A stretch of DNA of 64,000 nt, from NCBI GenBank assembly GCA_947495695.1, contig CANLZP010000001.1, positions 1,137,069 to 1,201,068 of the forward strand, written 5' to 3'. The notes beneath the pieces were generated by a model. It had not been told where the DNA came from and searched no databases. It saw only the letters and a program-made list of their open reading frames with translations. Source of the DNA: an uncultured Erythrobacter sp. (lineage in GTDB: Bacteria; Pseudomonadota; Alphaproteobacteria; Sphingomonadales; Sphingomonadaceae). The position numbers and the translations under genes were made by a program. Positions within the stretch are counted from its first letter, which is position 1. Each line of letters starts with the position of its first letter. Positions 17,657 to 26,264 of this stretch are shown one piece after another.

Positions 17657-18430
17657 CTAGGGGTGCACGGCCGCGCGCTTTTGGGTCATGGCCGCCACGC
17701 TTTCCATGAATTCAGGCGAGCGCAACTGACCAGCAAAGATAACGCTTTCTGCGGTCATGGTTTCACCAACTTTGTCGGTCTGCGTGCGCAGCAAAGCTTT
17801 GGTGTGCCGCATCGCCTGCGGGGCTGCTTGTGCAACAATCGCCGCCAGTGCTTGCGTCTCTACAACAAAGTCATCGTCAGCAAACACGCGCGAGACAAGG
17901 CCCATGCGTAGCGCTTCATCAGCGGCAAGGATGCGCCCGGTCATGAACACATCACTGGCATTGGCCAACCCGATTGCCGCAGGAAGCAACAGCGATGACG
18001 CTGCCTCCGGCACCAATCCCAGCTTCACAAATGGCGCGGCAAAAGTCGCGCTTTGCGCTGCATAGACCAGATCGCAATGGAGCGTCAGCGTCAGGCCAAC
18101 GCCGATAGCAGGGCCGTTCACAGCCGCGATCATCGGTTTCTCGCAGTCTTTGATGGCATGGAGAAATTGCACGACCGGCGGCAATTCATCCTTGTCCGTG
18201 GCTTGCCGGTTGGCGGACATTGCGAAATCATTCAGATCATTCCCGCTGGTGAAATAATCGCCTTCCCCGATAAACATCAGAGCGCGCGCTTCATCATCGG
18301 TGCCATAGGCATTCACGGCATTGGCCATGACGCCATACATTTCCTGCGTCAGTGCGTTCTTCTTGTCCGGCCGCGCCATCGTAATGGTCGTAACGCGATT
18401 GGCGTGTTCAATGAGAATTCTATCGGTCAT
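17657..18430 (-). CDS. Enoyl-CoA hydratase/isomerase family protein
   Basis: 257 residues of crotonase fold: RPDKKNALTQEMYGVM, GEGDYFTSGNDLNDF, NGPAIGVGLTLTLHCDLVYA and FAAPFVKLGLVPEAASSLLLP. The first catalytic glutamate position reads GVGLTL instead of GGGCE, whereas the later LVPEAAS keeps a glutamate. This pattern is seen in isomerase-like members, so a simple hydratase is doubtful. The SD sequence AGGA lies seven bases upstream of the ATG. It follows the alcohol dehydrogenase and SDR genes on the same strand. The substrate is unknown. Confidence 0.85.
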   Translation of the reverse strand: MTDRILIEHANRVTTITMARPDKKNALTQEMYGVMANAVNAYGTDDEARALMFIGEGDYFTSGNDLNDFAMSANRQATDKDELPPVVQFLHAIKDCEKPMIAAVNGPAIGVGLTLTLHCDLVYAAQSATFAAPFVKLGLVPEAASSLLLPAAIGLANASDVFMTGRILAADEALRMGLVSRVFADDDFVVETQALAAIVAQAAPQAMRHTKALLRTQTDKVGETMTAESVIFAGQLRSPEFMESVAAMTQKRAAVHP

Positions 18431-18479
18431 CGGGATGTCCTAGTCAGGGGAAATGCGTTGATGGGCTTTATGGCGTTGC

Positions 18480-19547
18480 TCAGGCGCCGCGCAAGCTCTC
18501 CATATCGATTACAAAGCGATATTTCACATCGCTGGCTTCCATCCGATCATAGGCCGTGTTGACGTCTTGCATACGGATGATTTCGATATCGGGCAGGATC
18601 TGCTTCTCGGCACAGAAGTCGAGCATCTCTTGCGTTTCGGCCAGTCCGCCAATGCCCGATCCGGTCAACACTTTGCGCCCCAGCAGCGGCAGCGATGATA
18701 GAGGCGGCAATTCGCCGATCACTCCAACCAGCACCTGAACTCCGTCGATCCGCAGCAGATGAAAGAATGGCGTGACATCATGCGGCACGGGAATGGTATT
18801 GAGCACCATGTCGAAATAGCCTGCCTTAGCCCGCATAGCGTCCTTGTCCGACGACAGCAGAAAATCATGGGCACCCAGTGCCTCGGCATCGGCGCGCTTG
18901 TCTTCTGTCCGGCTGAGCACGGTGACCTCTGCCCCCATGGCCGCAGCCAGTTTCACGCCCATGTGGCCCAGTCCGCCCAGACCTGCGACCGCGACCTTGC
19001 TGCCCGGCCCAATTTTCCATGTCCGCAGCGGAGAATAGGTGGTGATGCCCGCGCAGAGCAGCGGCGCAGCCTCGGCCATCGGCATAGCGTCGGGCACTTT
19101 CAACACGAACTCGTCCCGGCAGACGATCCGCTCGGAATAGCCGCCGAATGTGGTGGAACCGTCATGCCGGTCGGTGCCATTATAGGTGCCAACCATGCCA
19201 TCGCGGCAATATTGCTCCAGATCTTGCTCGCAGTGTTTACACTCCATGCAGGCATCAACCATGCAGCCGATCGCCACCCGGTCGCCCACTTTGTGGCGCG
19301 TCACATCATCTCCAACGGCTGCGATGGTGCCAACAACCTCATGGCCCGGAACGATTGGATATTTGGCCGACTTCCAATCATTGCGCGAGGCATGCAGGTC
19401 CGAATGGCAAATCCCGCAATGGCTGATGTCGATCAGCACATCATTATCGCGCAGGCCTCGCCGAGTGATGTCCATCGGGTGTATCCCGCTGTCCGGGGCT
19501 GTCGCGCCATAGGCTTTGGTCGGATATTCATTGGTGGCTGTGGTCAT
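18480..19547 (-). CDS. Zinc-dependent NAD(P) alcohol dehydrogenase, YahK/AdhC type
   Basis: 355 residues. Catalytic zinc ligands are in CGICHSDLHASRND and PGHEVVGTIAAVG. Structural zinc cysteines lie in CMVDACMECKHCEQDLEQYC. The NADP fold is GLGGLGHMGVKLAAAMGA. This layout is that of the cinnamyl-alcohol-dehydrogenase-like group that reduces many aldehydes. The start is the ATG of MTTATNEYPTKAYGA with GAGGGA upstream; the open frame runs further up but shows no family match there. Neighbours (SDR before, crotonase after) suggest an oxidative carbon pathway, not identified. Confidence 0.9.
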   Translation of the reverse strand: MTTATNEYPTKAYGATAPDSGIHPMDITRRGLRDNDVLIDISHCGICHSDLHASRNDWKSAKYPIVPGHEVVGTIAAVGDDVTRHKVGDRVAIGCMVDACMECKHCEQDLEQYCRDGMVGTYNGTDRHDGSTTFGGYSERIVCRDEFVLKVPDAMPMAEAAPLLCAGITTYSPLRTWKIGPGSKVAVAGLGGLGHMGVKLAAAMGAEVTVLSRTEDKRADAEALGAHDFLLSSDKDAMRAKAGYFDMVLNTIPVPHDVTPFFHLLRIDGVQVLVGVIGELPPLSSLPLLGRKVLTGSGIGGLAETQEMLDFCAEKQILPDIEIIRMQDVNTAYDRMEASDVKYRFVIDMESLRGA

Positions 19548-19660
19548 TGATTTTCCCTCGCGGCTTGTTCGTTTCGCAAACGCCTCCGGACAGGCGGCCT
19601 GATCGGCCGACGCGCGGTAGCGCTTGCGAAGTCCATCGGCTTCGGTGTCCTTAACCCCTA

Positions 19661-20455
19661 TTACTTGGGCGGCATGCGGATGGCGCCATCCAAGCGGAAT
19701 TGGTGACCATTGATATAGCTGTTGCGAGCAATCTCGCACACCAATGATCCAAACTCGTCTGCATGGCCCAAGCGTTTGGGGAAGGGAACAGACGCGTTCA
19801 ACTGGTCCCACACTGCCCGGTTGCGTTCCTTCATGCCCTTGAACAAGGGCGTGTCAAAGATCCCGGGCATGATCGAATTGACCCGAATGCCTAAATTCAT
19901 CAAATCGCGCGCCATCGGCAGGACCAATCCGTTTACGCCTGCCTTGCAGCTGCCATAGATAACCTGACCGATCTGACCATCCTCTGCCGCGACGCTGGCG
20001 GTCAGCGTGATCGACCCGCGCTCTCCATCCTCATTGACCGGATCGGTGTTGGCCATGCCGAGTGCAGACAGGCTGGCGATGCGGTAGCTGGCGACCAGAA
20101 TGCCTTGGGTGCCGAAGGCATAATCCTCGGTGGAAAGCCGTTTGTAGCTGCCGGTTTCCTTGTCAAAACCCAGCGTCTTGCCGCGGCGGCTGGCCATCGC
20201 GCAGTGGACCGTTGCACGTTCTTGGCCATTGGCGGCGCGGGCAGCGGCAAAGCCATCCACAACGGATTGCTCGTCCATAATATCGACATGGTGGAAGGTT
20301 CCGCCAATGGCGGCGGCATGGGCCTCGCCGTCTTCGTCATTGATATCAAAGATGGCGACTTTGAGGCCTTGGTCTGACAATGCCTTGGCGCTGGCTTTAC
20401 CCAGGCCCGATGCGCCACCGGTTACCACAGCCGACATTCCTGCTTCCAATTTCAT
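19661..20455 (-). CDS. Short-chain dehydrogenase/reductase, 3-hydroxyacyl-CoA dehydrogenase type
   Basis: 264 residues. The NAD-binding motif is TGGASGLGKASAKAL, and DINDEDGEAHAA suggests preference for NAD. The catalytic YxxxK is YGSCK, after a serine in ITLTASVAAEDGQIG. The overall pattern, including SIMPGIFDTPLFKGM, resembles type II 3-hydroxyacyl-CoA dehydrogenase (HSD17B10-like). It would oxidise short 3-hydroxyacyl-CoAs, for instance in isoleucine or fatty acid breakdown. It is first of three same-strand genes and diverges from the PhoX-like gene with an 83-base gap. Confidence 0.87.
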   Translation of the reverse strand: MKLEAGMSAVVTGGASGLGKASAKALSDQGLKVAIFDINDEDGEAHAAAIGGTFHHVDIMDEQSVVDGFAAARAANGQERATVHCAMASRRGKTLGFDKETGSYKRLSTEDYAFGTQGILVASYRIASLSALGMANTDPVNEDGERGSITLTASVAAEDGQIGQVIYGSCKAGVNGLVLPMARDLMNLGIRVNSIMPGIFDTPLFKGMKERNRAVWDQLNASVPFPKRLGHADEFGSLVCEIARNSYINGHQFRLDGAIRMPPK

Positions 20456-20538
20456 CCGTCTCGCTCCACTCTCTTTTTGCGATGTAATGCGTCTGTCATG
20501 CTGCTATCACATAGAAAAATCGCCTCACCATTTGGAGC

Positions 20539-21870
20539 ATGACCTTGGCCACCACTATGCATCGCCGTCAATTCTTGGGAACCACCGGATCCGCTTTTGC
20601 GGCGCTGACAGCCAGCGGCTGCGTGGCCCGGTCGCAAGGTGACGAAACTGTCGCCGCAGCCGATATGGACGGGATCTATGGGCCCTTGGTCAAAGATCGC
20701 GATGGCATCCTCGATCTGCCAAAAGGGTTTTCATACCGCGTTGTGTCAAGCTTGGGCGATGCGATGAGCGACGGTGGCACCGTTCCGGACAAGGCCGACG
20801 GCATGGGCTGTTTCGATCTGAGCAATGGCAAGATCGCGCTGGTGCGCAATCACGAATTGCTGCCGTGGGACGATATGGGCGGCGAAGTGGACAAGGGCTA
20901 TGGGCGCAATCCCGATGGCACTTTCATGGCAGGCGGGACAACCAATCTGGTGCTGGATGCAGCAACGCTGGCGGTGGAGAAACAGCACCGCACTTTGGCA
21001 GGCACGATCCGCAATTGTTCGGGCGGGGTCACGCCCTGGGGCAGTTGGCTAACCTGCGAAGAGCCTGGTCAGCGCGGGCTGGAATTACCGGCTCACGGCT
21101 ATGTTTTTGAAGTGCCAGCCGATGCAGAGGGGTTGGTTGATCCGGTTCCGCTTAAAGCGTTGGGCCGCTTTAACCACGAGGCAGCGTGCGTCGATCCGGT
21201 GACCGGTATGATCTATGAAACCGAAGATATGGGCGATGGGCTTATCTATCGTTTCACTCCGAGCAAACCGGGCAATTTGCAAGCAGGTGGAAAATTGCAG
21301 GCCTTGGCACTGGTGGATGGCACAACCGACAGCCGCAATTGGGACGGCGTGACCATGACAGTGGGCGACCGCCATGAAGTGCGCTGGGTTGATCTCGACG
21401 ATGTAGAATCGCCCAAAAACGATTTGCGCATGCGCGGCGCTGCCAAGGGTGCTTTGTTGGTCGCCCGGGGCGAGGGCATCCATATGGGCGATGGCGATCT
21501 TTATCTGTGCTCGACCAGTGGCGGTGCGGCCAAGCTGGGGCAGATTTTCCGCCTGGTACCAGGACGCGGGGCCAAGCCCGATACGCTGGAGCTGTTCTTT
21601 GAAAGCGAAAGCAAAGAGCAATTCAACTATGGTGACAATCTGGTGGTTGCGCCCAATGGCCATCTGATCGTGTGCGAAGATCAATACACTGACGTGGTCG
21701 ATAACCGCTTGATCGGGATTACGCCGCAAGGGGTGCCTTACCCGTTCGCGCGGCTCAATATTCAGACCGAGCTGGCCGGCGCATGCTTCTCGCCCGATGG
21801 CAAGACGCTGTTTGTGAACGCCTATTCGCCGACCAAGACCTTGGCCATCACCGGTCCGTGGGTGGCATAG
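20539..21870 (+). CDS. PhoX/DUF839 family protein with Tat signal
   Basis: 443 residues. The N-terminus MHRRQFLGTTGSAFAALTASGC is a twin-arginine signal, and the cysteine could be a lipidation site. The mature part has GILDLPKGFSYRVVSSLGD, NGKIALVRNHEL, NCSGGVTPWGSWLTCEE, RFNHEAACVDPVTGMIYETED and GDNLVVAPNGHLIVCED, all typical of the PhoX-like beta-propeller family. Some members are calcium/iron alkaline phosphatases, but many DUF839 proteins are untested. The first ATG has GGAG only one base away, so the ATG six codons later is an alternative start. Confidence 0.83.
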   Translation: MTLATTMHRRQFLGTTGSAFAALTASGCVARSQGDETVAAADMDGIYGPLVKDRDGILDLPKGFSYRVVSSLGDAMSDGGTVPDKADGMGCFDLSNGKIALVRNHELLPWDDMGGEVDKGYGRNPDGTFMAGGTTNLVLDAATLAVEKQHRTLAGTIRNCSGGVTPWGSWLTCEEPGQRGLELPAHGYVFEVPADAEGLVDPVPLKALGRFNHEAACVDPVTGMIYETEDMGDGLIYRFTPSKPGNLQAGGKLQALALVDGTTDSRNWDGVTMTVGDRHEVRWVDLDDVESPKNDLRMRGAAKGALLVARGEGIHMGDGDLYLCSTSGGAAKLGQIFRLVPGRGAKPDTLELFFESESKEQFNYGDNLVVAPNGHLIVCEDQYTDVVDNRLIGITPQGVPYPFARLNIQTELAGACFSPDGKTLFVNAYSPTKTLAITGPWVA

Positions 21871-21894
21871 GCCGATAAAGACCTGCTCAGCGCT

Positions 21895-22464
21895 ATGGAC
21901 CTGTCTGCTGCCACGCTGCTGACTGTATTCCTGGCTACATTGCTGGCCTCGCAGGGCGGGCGCGATCAAATGCTGGTCGCAAGCCTCTCGCACCGACTGG
22001 GCCCAGGCCCCGGGCTGGTGCTGGCCAGTGTCCTAGCGGTGTGCGTCAGCACGGCGGCATGGGGCTGGCTGGGTGTCCAGGCATCTGCAGCCATTGGCGA
22101 GGATAACCGATCCACTTTGGTCGGGATTGCGATCATTGTCGCCGCTATTTTGTTGGTTTTGCCAACACGATTGACCCTGCCCAAGGAACCGACCCGGTCG
22201 ATTGGGGCTATCACTATTGTGCTAATCATGCGGCAAGTGTTCGATGCACCCCGATTGCTGACATTTGCCGGTTTTGCTTATCTCGGCAGCAGCTTCGGCC
22301 TAGCCGTCGCGGCCGCAGCTTTGGGCAGTCTATGCGCCTTGGCGCAGGCGATGGTAATGGGCACGAAGGCGGCGCAATGGCCCTATTGGCAGCGCTTGCG
22401 GATCGCTCTGGCCATAATGGTTTTGGCCATCATACTCCTGGTGCCGCGATATTGGTCGCTTTGA
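21895..22464 (+). CDS. Membrane protein resembling degenerate UPF0016/GDT1
   Basis: 189 residues with about six hydrophobic helices. Two halves look alike: near residue 10 TVFLATLLASQGGRDQMLVASL, and near residue 110 IVLIMRQVFDAPRLLTFAGFAY. In GDT1-like manganese/calcium transporters these positions hold ExGD[KR][TS]. Here they read SQGGRDQ and VFDAPRL, so the acidic metal ligands are largely lost. It may be a non-transporting or altered relative. It begins 24 bases after the PhoX-like gene, same strand. Family assignment is tentative. Confidence 0.55.
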   Translation: MDLSAATLLTVFLATLLASQGGRDQMLVASLSHRLGPGPGLVLASVLAVCVSTAAWGWLGVQASAAIGEDNRSTLVGIAIIVAAILLVLPTRLTLPKEPTRSIGAITIVLIMRQVFDAPRLLTFAGFAYLGSSFGLAVAAAALGSLCALAQAMVMGTKAAQWPYWQRLRIALAIMVLAIILLVPRYWSL

Positions 22465-22593
22465 TGGATTGATAATCTAACTTTTCGGCAATCAAGTCAT
22501 CTTGGGTACATCGCGCCGAATTAGACTACGTATTCCAACAGATTATCGGCCGTTTCATCTATCAGTGTGCGGCCGTTTTGCTATGGATGAAGC
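22465..22593. other. Intergenic stretch upstream of pgl
   Basis: This 129-base gap is richer in A and T than the genes around it. It probably carries the pgl promoter, but I cannot point to clear -35 and -10 boxes. No repeat or RNA element is evident. Confidence 0.3.
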
Positions 22594-23214
22594 ATGGTGG
22601 ATGTGAATTTCATTGAGAATGCGGGGGCCGCAACAATTGCCGATTGGTTGGCGCAGCGATTGCGCCGGCAATTGGCCTTTACCAGCGGAGCGGTGACCTT
22701 CACCATGCCGGGTGGTTCGACCCCGTTTCCGATCTTGGCTGAATTGGCCAAATGCGAATTGGACTGGGCGCGGCTGGTGGTGTGGCCGGGCGATGACCGG
22801 ATTGTACCGGAAGACCACCCCGCCTCCAACACAGGCAAAATCCGCGCAGAGCTTGAGCCGTTGGGCGTCAAGATTGCGGCTCTTTCCCAAGACAAAGCAG
22901 TGCCCCATTTCACCATCGCGTGGCTGGGGATGGGCGCGGATGGTCACATCGCGTCTTTGTTTCCCAATACCGATCCGCAGGTCGATGACCCGCAGTCCAT
23001 TCGCCGTCTGACACCCGATCCTTTACCGCCCGAGGCGCCCTTTGATCGGATCACGCTGACCATGCCGGCGCTGCTCAATTCCGACGAATTGATGTTCGTC
23101 ATTAACGGGGCAGACAAACGCGCGGTTATGGAGGGCGCGTTAAATGGCGAGCATGATCTGCCAATCGCTCGCCTGCTCGGCCGCGCGACCCAGCCCGTAA
23201 CGTGCTTTTGCTGA
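22594..23214 (+). CDS. pgl: 6-Phosphogluconolactonase
   Basis: 206 residues of the SOL/DevB family. FTMPGGSTPFPILAEL, VVWPGDDRIVPEDHPASNTGKIRAEL and WLGMGADGHIASLFPNTD are the family's conserved blocks. It hydrolyses 6-phosphogluconolactone to 6-phosphogluconate in the pentose phosphate or Entner-Doudoroff route. It is slightly short and ends in PVTCFC where relatives usually continue a few residues. It overlaps the following NUDIX gene by 13 bases. No zwf or edd gene is in the window. Confidence 0.88.
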   Translation: MVDVNFIENAGAATIADWLAQRLRRQLAFTSGAVTFTMPGGSTPFPILAELAKCELDWARLVVWPGDDRIVPEDHPASNTGKIRAELEPLGVKIAALSQDKAVPHFTIAWLGMGADGHIASLFPNTDPQVDDPQSIRRLTPDPLPPEAPFDRITLTMPALLNSDELMFVINGADKRAVMEGALNGEHDLPIARLLGRATQPVTCFC

Positions 23215-23708
23215 TAGAGCGCCTTTTACCTGCAGCACTTCACCGGGCATTACTGCCGATCGCTCATAGTGTCCGCCACAGATGGCGCTCGATCAGAAAG
23301 GCGCCATTGGTTGGCTGTCAGGTTGTGATCGGGGATCGATCGGGTGCGATTGTGCTGCTGCGTCATTCCTATGGCCCGAAAGTTTGGGCGTTACCGGGCG
23401 GTGGGGTGGCCAAGGGCGAATTGCCCGACGATGCTGCCCGCAGAGAAATGGCCGAGGAACTTGGGCTGACAATCGGGCCGATCGATCATGTCGCGGTATT
23501 GGAGGATATTGTTTCCGGCTCGCCGCACAGCGTGCATATCTTCCGGGTTGTGACTGACCAAATGGTCAAACCTGATCGGCGCGAAGTGGTTGAGGCCCGC
23601 CTGTTCGACCGGGACGCATTGCCGGCAAACCTCAGCCAGCGAACGGCGCAATGTCTGGCGTTGTGGCGAGACAACCAATCCGCCCAGAATACCTCAGAAC
23701 CTGATTGA
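23202..23708 (+). CDS. NUDIX hydrolase
   Basis: 168 residues. The NUDIX box is complete from GGGVAKGELPDDAARREM to AEELGL (about residues 66-89), so magnesium binding and pyrophosphohydrolase activity are expected. Its substrate (nucleotide, sugar nucleotide or other) is not shown by sequence. The N-terminal 30 residues (LLLIERLLPAALHRALLPIAHSVRHRW) are hydrophobic then basic, an unusual preface. The start is a GTG inside pgl; a TTG two codons on is also possible. It is probably coupled to pgl. Confidence 0.88.
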   Translation: MLLLIERLLPAALHRALLPIAHSVRHRWRSIRKAPLVGCQVVIGDRSGAIVLLRHSYGPKVWALPGGGVAKGELPDDAARREMAEELGLTIGPIDHVAVLEDIVSGSPHSVHIFRVVTDQMVKPDRREVVEARLFDRDALPANLSQRTAQCLALWRDNQSAQNTSEPD

Positions 23709-23730
23709 CCCGAGCGGGCCTGTGGCCGCT

Positions 23731-24882
23731 CTAAAGTAGCGAAAGCTGTCCATCTTCACGTTTTGGCTTGGGCTCGCTGTCTCCTTCAAGATTGGACAGG
23801 GTCAGGCCCATCAGGCGAATAGGCTTGGGCAGCGGCACCACTTCGGCCAGCAGAGCGCGGCTGACCTCGGCAAATTCATCCCTGTCCGCAACATTGCTGG
23901 TCAGTGATTTTGACCGGGTCATGTTCTTGAAGTCATTAAACTTCATTTTCAGCGTGATGGTGCGTCCCTTTGCTTGGGAGCGCTCAATCCGCTCCCACAC
24001 AATATCGATGATGTTCTCCAGCGTTTCGCGCAGCATCGCACCCGACGAGATATCTTCGCTGAAGGTGCGCTCGCCGCCCACAGATTTGCGTGTCCGATGG
24101 GCGCTGACTTGGCGCAGATCAATCCCGCGCGCGGCCCGGTAAAGATAGCCTGCCATGCTGCCAAAATTGGCCCGCAGAAAATCGATATCCTTGGCTGCCA
24201 GATCGGCTCCTGTGGCAATGCCCAACCGCTTCATCTTCTCTTCGGCCTTGGGGCCAACCCCGTGAAAGCGTCGGATCGGCAGTGTCGCGACAAAATCAGC
24301 CCCTTGGCCGGGCCGGATCACGCAAACGCCGTCGGGCTTGTTCTGATCGCTGGCGATTTTGGCCAGGAATTTGTTGTAAGACACACCGGCGCTGGCCGTC
24401 AGCCCGGTTTTTACGCGGATTTCTTGCCGGATCAGATCGGCTATACGCGTGGCCGATCCAATGCCCAGCAAATCATCGGTCACATCCAGATAGGCCTCGT
24501 CCAAACTCAGCGGCTCGACATGCGGCGTGTAATGCTCAAACACTCTGCGGATCTGGCGGCTGGCTTCCTTATAGGCATCAAAGCGGTGCCGTACGAAAAT
24601 CAGATCGGGGCATAGTCTTTTGGCCGTGACCGAGGGCATAGCGCTGCGCACACCGAATTTGCGGGCTTCGTAACTGGCGGCGGCCACCACGCCGCGCCCA
24701 CCAGCGCCGCCAACCGCCACCGGCTTTCCTCGCAAAGCGGGATCGTCACGCTGTTCAACGCTGGCAAAGAAGGCGTCCATATCGACATGGATGATCTTGC
24801 GCAGACCGCTCGCCTGGCTCGGCGCATCTTCCTGGCCATCTTCACCCATCAGCGAGGCATTGTGATCGCGATCTTGCGTCAT
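23731..24882 (-). CDS. dinB: DNA polymerase IV (Y-family translesion polymerase)
   Basis: 383 residues. Catalytic acidic residues are in HVDMDAFFASVEQRDDP and LSLDEAYLDVTDD. The helix-hairpin-helix segment GVGPKAEEKMKRLGI and little-finger segment RKSVGGERTFSED follow in order. The C-terminus QLSLL is a sliding-clamp binding peptide of the kind known for Pol IV. It copies past damaged DNA with low fidelity. ATG at 24882 was taken; an in-frame GTG three codons upstream is possible. The first 30 residues are an acidic extension. No LexA box is obvious upstream. Confidence 0.95.
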   Translation of the reverse strand: MTQDRDHNASLMGEDGQEDAPSQASGLRKIIHVDMDAFFASVEQRDDPALRGKPVAVGGAGGRGVVAAASYEARKFGVRSAMPSVTAKRLCPDLIFVRHRFDAYKEASRQIRRVFEHYTPHVEPLSLDEAYLDVTDDLLGIGSATRIADLIRQEIRVKTGLTASAGVSYNKFLAKIASDQNKPDGVCVIRPGQGADFVATLPIRRFHGVGPKAEEKMKRLGIATGADLAAKDIDFLRANFGSMAGYLYRAARGIDLRQVSAHRTRKSVGGERTFSEDISSGAMLRETLENIIDIVWERIERSQAKGRTITLKMKFNDFKNMTRSKSLTSNVADRDEFAEVSRALLAEVVPLPKPIRLMGLTLSNLEGDSEPKPKREDGQLSLL

Positions 24883-24994
24883 AGCTGGCACCTTAGGCCT
24901 GCCCGCTGTGCAGCGAAAGCACGCGAACCGGAAAATGTGGCACTTATCAAAATGCCGCTTCCCTTAATCCGAATATGCGCGCAAGAGCGCTCGA

Positions 24995-26251
24995 ATGAGT
25001 GTCGATAATCCCACCAAAACAGGCCAATTGGGCGAGCGTGAACTTGTCACGCTGATGGCCCTGTTGATGAGCCTGCAGGCATTCGGGATTGACTCGATGC
25101 TGCCTGCGCTTGGCGTGATGGCTGATGAATTGGGCGCGGCTGGTAATGACCGGCAATACGTCATCAGCAGCTATTTTCTGGGTGCGGGACTTGGCGCGTT
25201 TTTCCCCGGGGCCTTTGCCGACAAATTCGGCCGGCGTCCGGTGCTGTTCGTGGGCCTTGCGTCCTATATAGTCCTGGCTTTGGCTTGTGCGGTGGTGACC
25301 GATTTTTGGTGGTTGATCGGGTTGCGCTTTATCCAAGGTGTTGCCTGTGCAGGCCTCAGCGTGGTGCCTGCTGCCATCGTGCGCGACCATGTTGGCGGTG
25401 ACCGGATGGCAAGGCTGATGAGCCTGATCATGATGGTGTTTCTGATCGTCCCCATCATCGCCCCAGCAATTGGGCAATTGATCTTGATGGTGGCTGATTG
25501 GCGCGGGATTTTCGTGGCGATGGCGATCATGGGATTGGCCGTAGCCTTGTGGGTCTGGCTGCGCTTGCCCGAAACGCTGACCGCGGCGAACGAACAGGAT
25601 ATTCGCCCGATTACCATCCTGCGCAATATGAGAGAGGCGCTCGCCAAGCGTGAATCGGTGGGATACGTCATCGGCAGCGCGCTGGTGTTTGGCAGCCTGT
25701 TCGGTTTCCTCAATTCCTCGCAGCAATTGATCGCCGAAAGCTTTGGCGCGGGCGATTACTTCGCGCTCATCTTTGGCGCGTCGATCATCGGCATGGTGTT
25801 GGCCAATTTCCTGAACTCGCGGATCGTTGAGAAATACGGCGCCCGCCGGGTCGGCCATGCTGCGCTGATCGGGTTCTTGTTTGTCAGCCTGGCGCAATTG
25901 TGGTCGGCCAGCACGGGTGAGCAAACGCTGTATGAATTTGTCCCACTGCTCAGCCTGTCGATGGCGATGCTGGGCTTTGTCGGGGCCAATTTCAGCTCTG
26001 TCGCGATGCAACCTTTTCAACATATTGCGGGCGCAGCATCGTCGATCCAAACTAGCATCCGCATGACAACAGGTGCGGTGATGGGCGCGCTGATCGGGCA
26101 GGCCTATGATGGCACCGCAGGCCCCTTGGCGGCCGCCATGGTGGTGTGCTCATGCCTTGGGCTGGTGTGCGTTTTGTTCAGCGAGCGTGGCAAGCTGTTC
26201 CGGGCACCGGGCGCTGCGCGGCGCTATATGCAGATGCACAAGAATTATTGA
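24995..26251 (+). CDS. Bcr/CflA family MFS drug efflux transporter
   Basis: 418 residues with 12 predicted helices. SLQAFGIDSMLPALGVMADEL at the first helix and FPGAFADKFGRRPVLFVGL in the first cytoplasmic loop are typical of the Bcr/CflA (DHA1) group, as is RFIQGVACAGLSVVPAAIVRD. It exports drugs or metabolites with protons. The substrate is unknown. It diverges from dinB with a 112-base gap, and ends 13 bases from the convergent carboxylase beta gene. Confidence 0.9.
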   Translation: MSVDNPTKTGQLGERELVTLMALLMSLQAFGIDSMLPALGVMADELGAAGNDRQYVISSYFLGAGLGAFFPGAFADKFGRRPVLFVGLASYIVLALACAVVTDFWWLIGLRFIQGVACAGLSVVPAAIVRDHVGGDRMARLMSLIMMVFLIVPIIAPAIGQLILMVADWRGIFVAMAIMGLAVALWVWLRLPETLTAANEQDIRPITILRNMREALAKRESVGYVIGSALVFGSLFGFLNSSQQLIAESFGAGDYFALIFGASIIGMVLANFLNSRIVEKYGARRVGHAALIGFLFVSLAQLWSASTGEQTLYEFVPLLSLSMAMLGFVGANFSSVAMQPFQHIAGAASSIQTSIRMTTGAVMGALIGQAYDGTAGPLAAAMVVCSCLGLVCVLFSERGKLFRAPGAARRYMQMHKNY

Positions 26252-26264
26252 AATGTGAGGGTGG

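Noticed and set aside
19570..19582. CGTTT-CGC-AAACG palindrome after the SDR gene
   Set aside because: Five pairs only, and a similar sequence occurs as a stem within the TPP riboswitch by chance; no function can be supported.
24947..26050. 367-codon open frame on the minus strand opposite the Bcr/CflA transporter
   Set aside because: Very rich in Q, H, R and D with no recognisable domain; the transporter on the plus strand explains the region.
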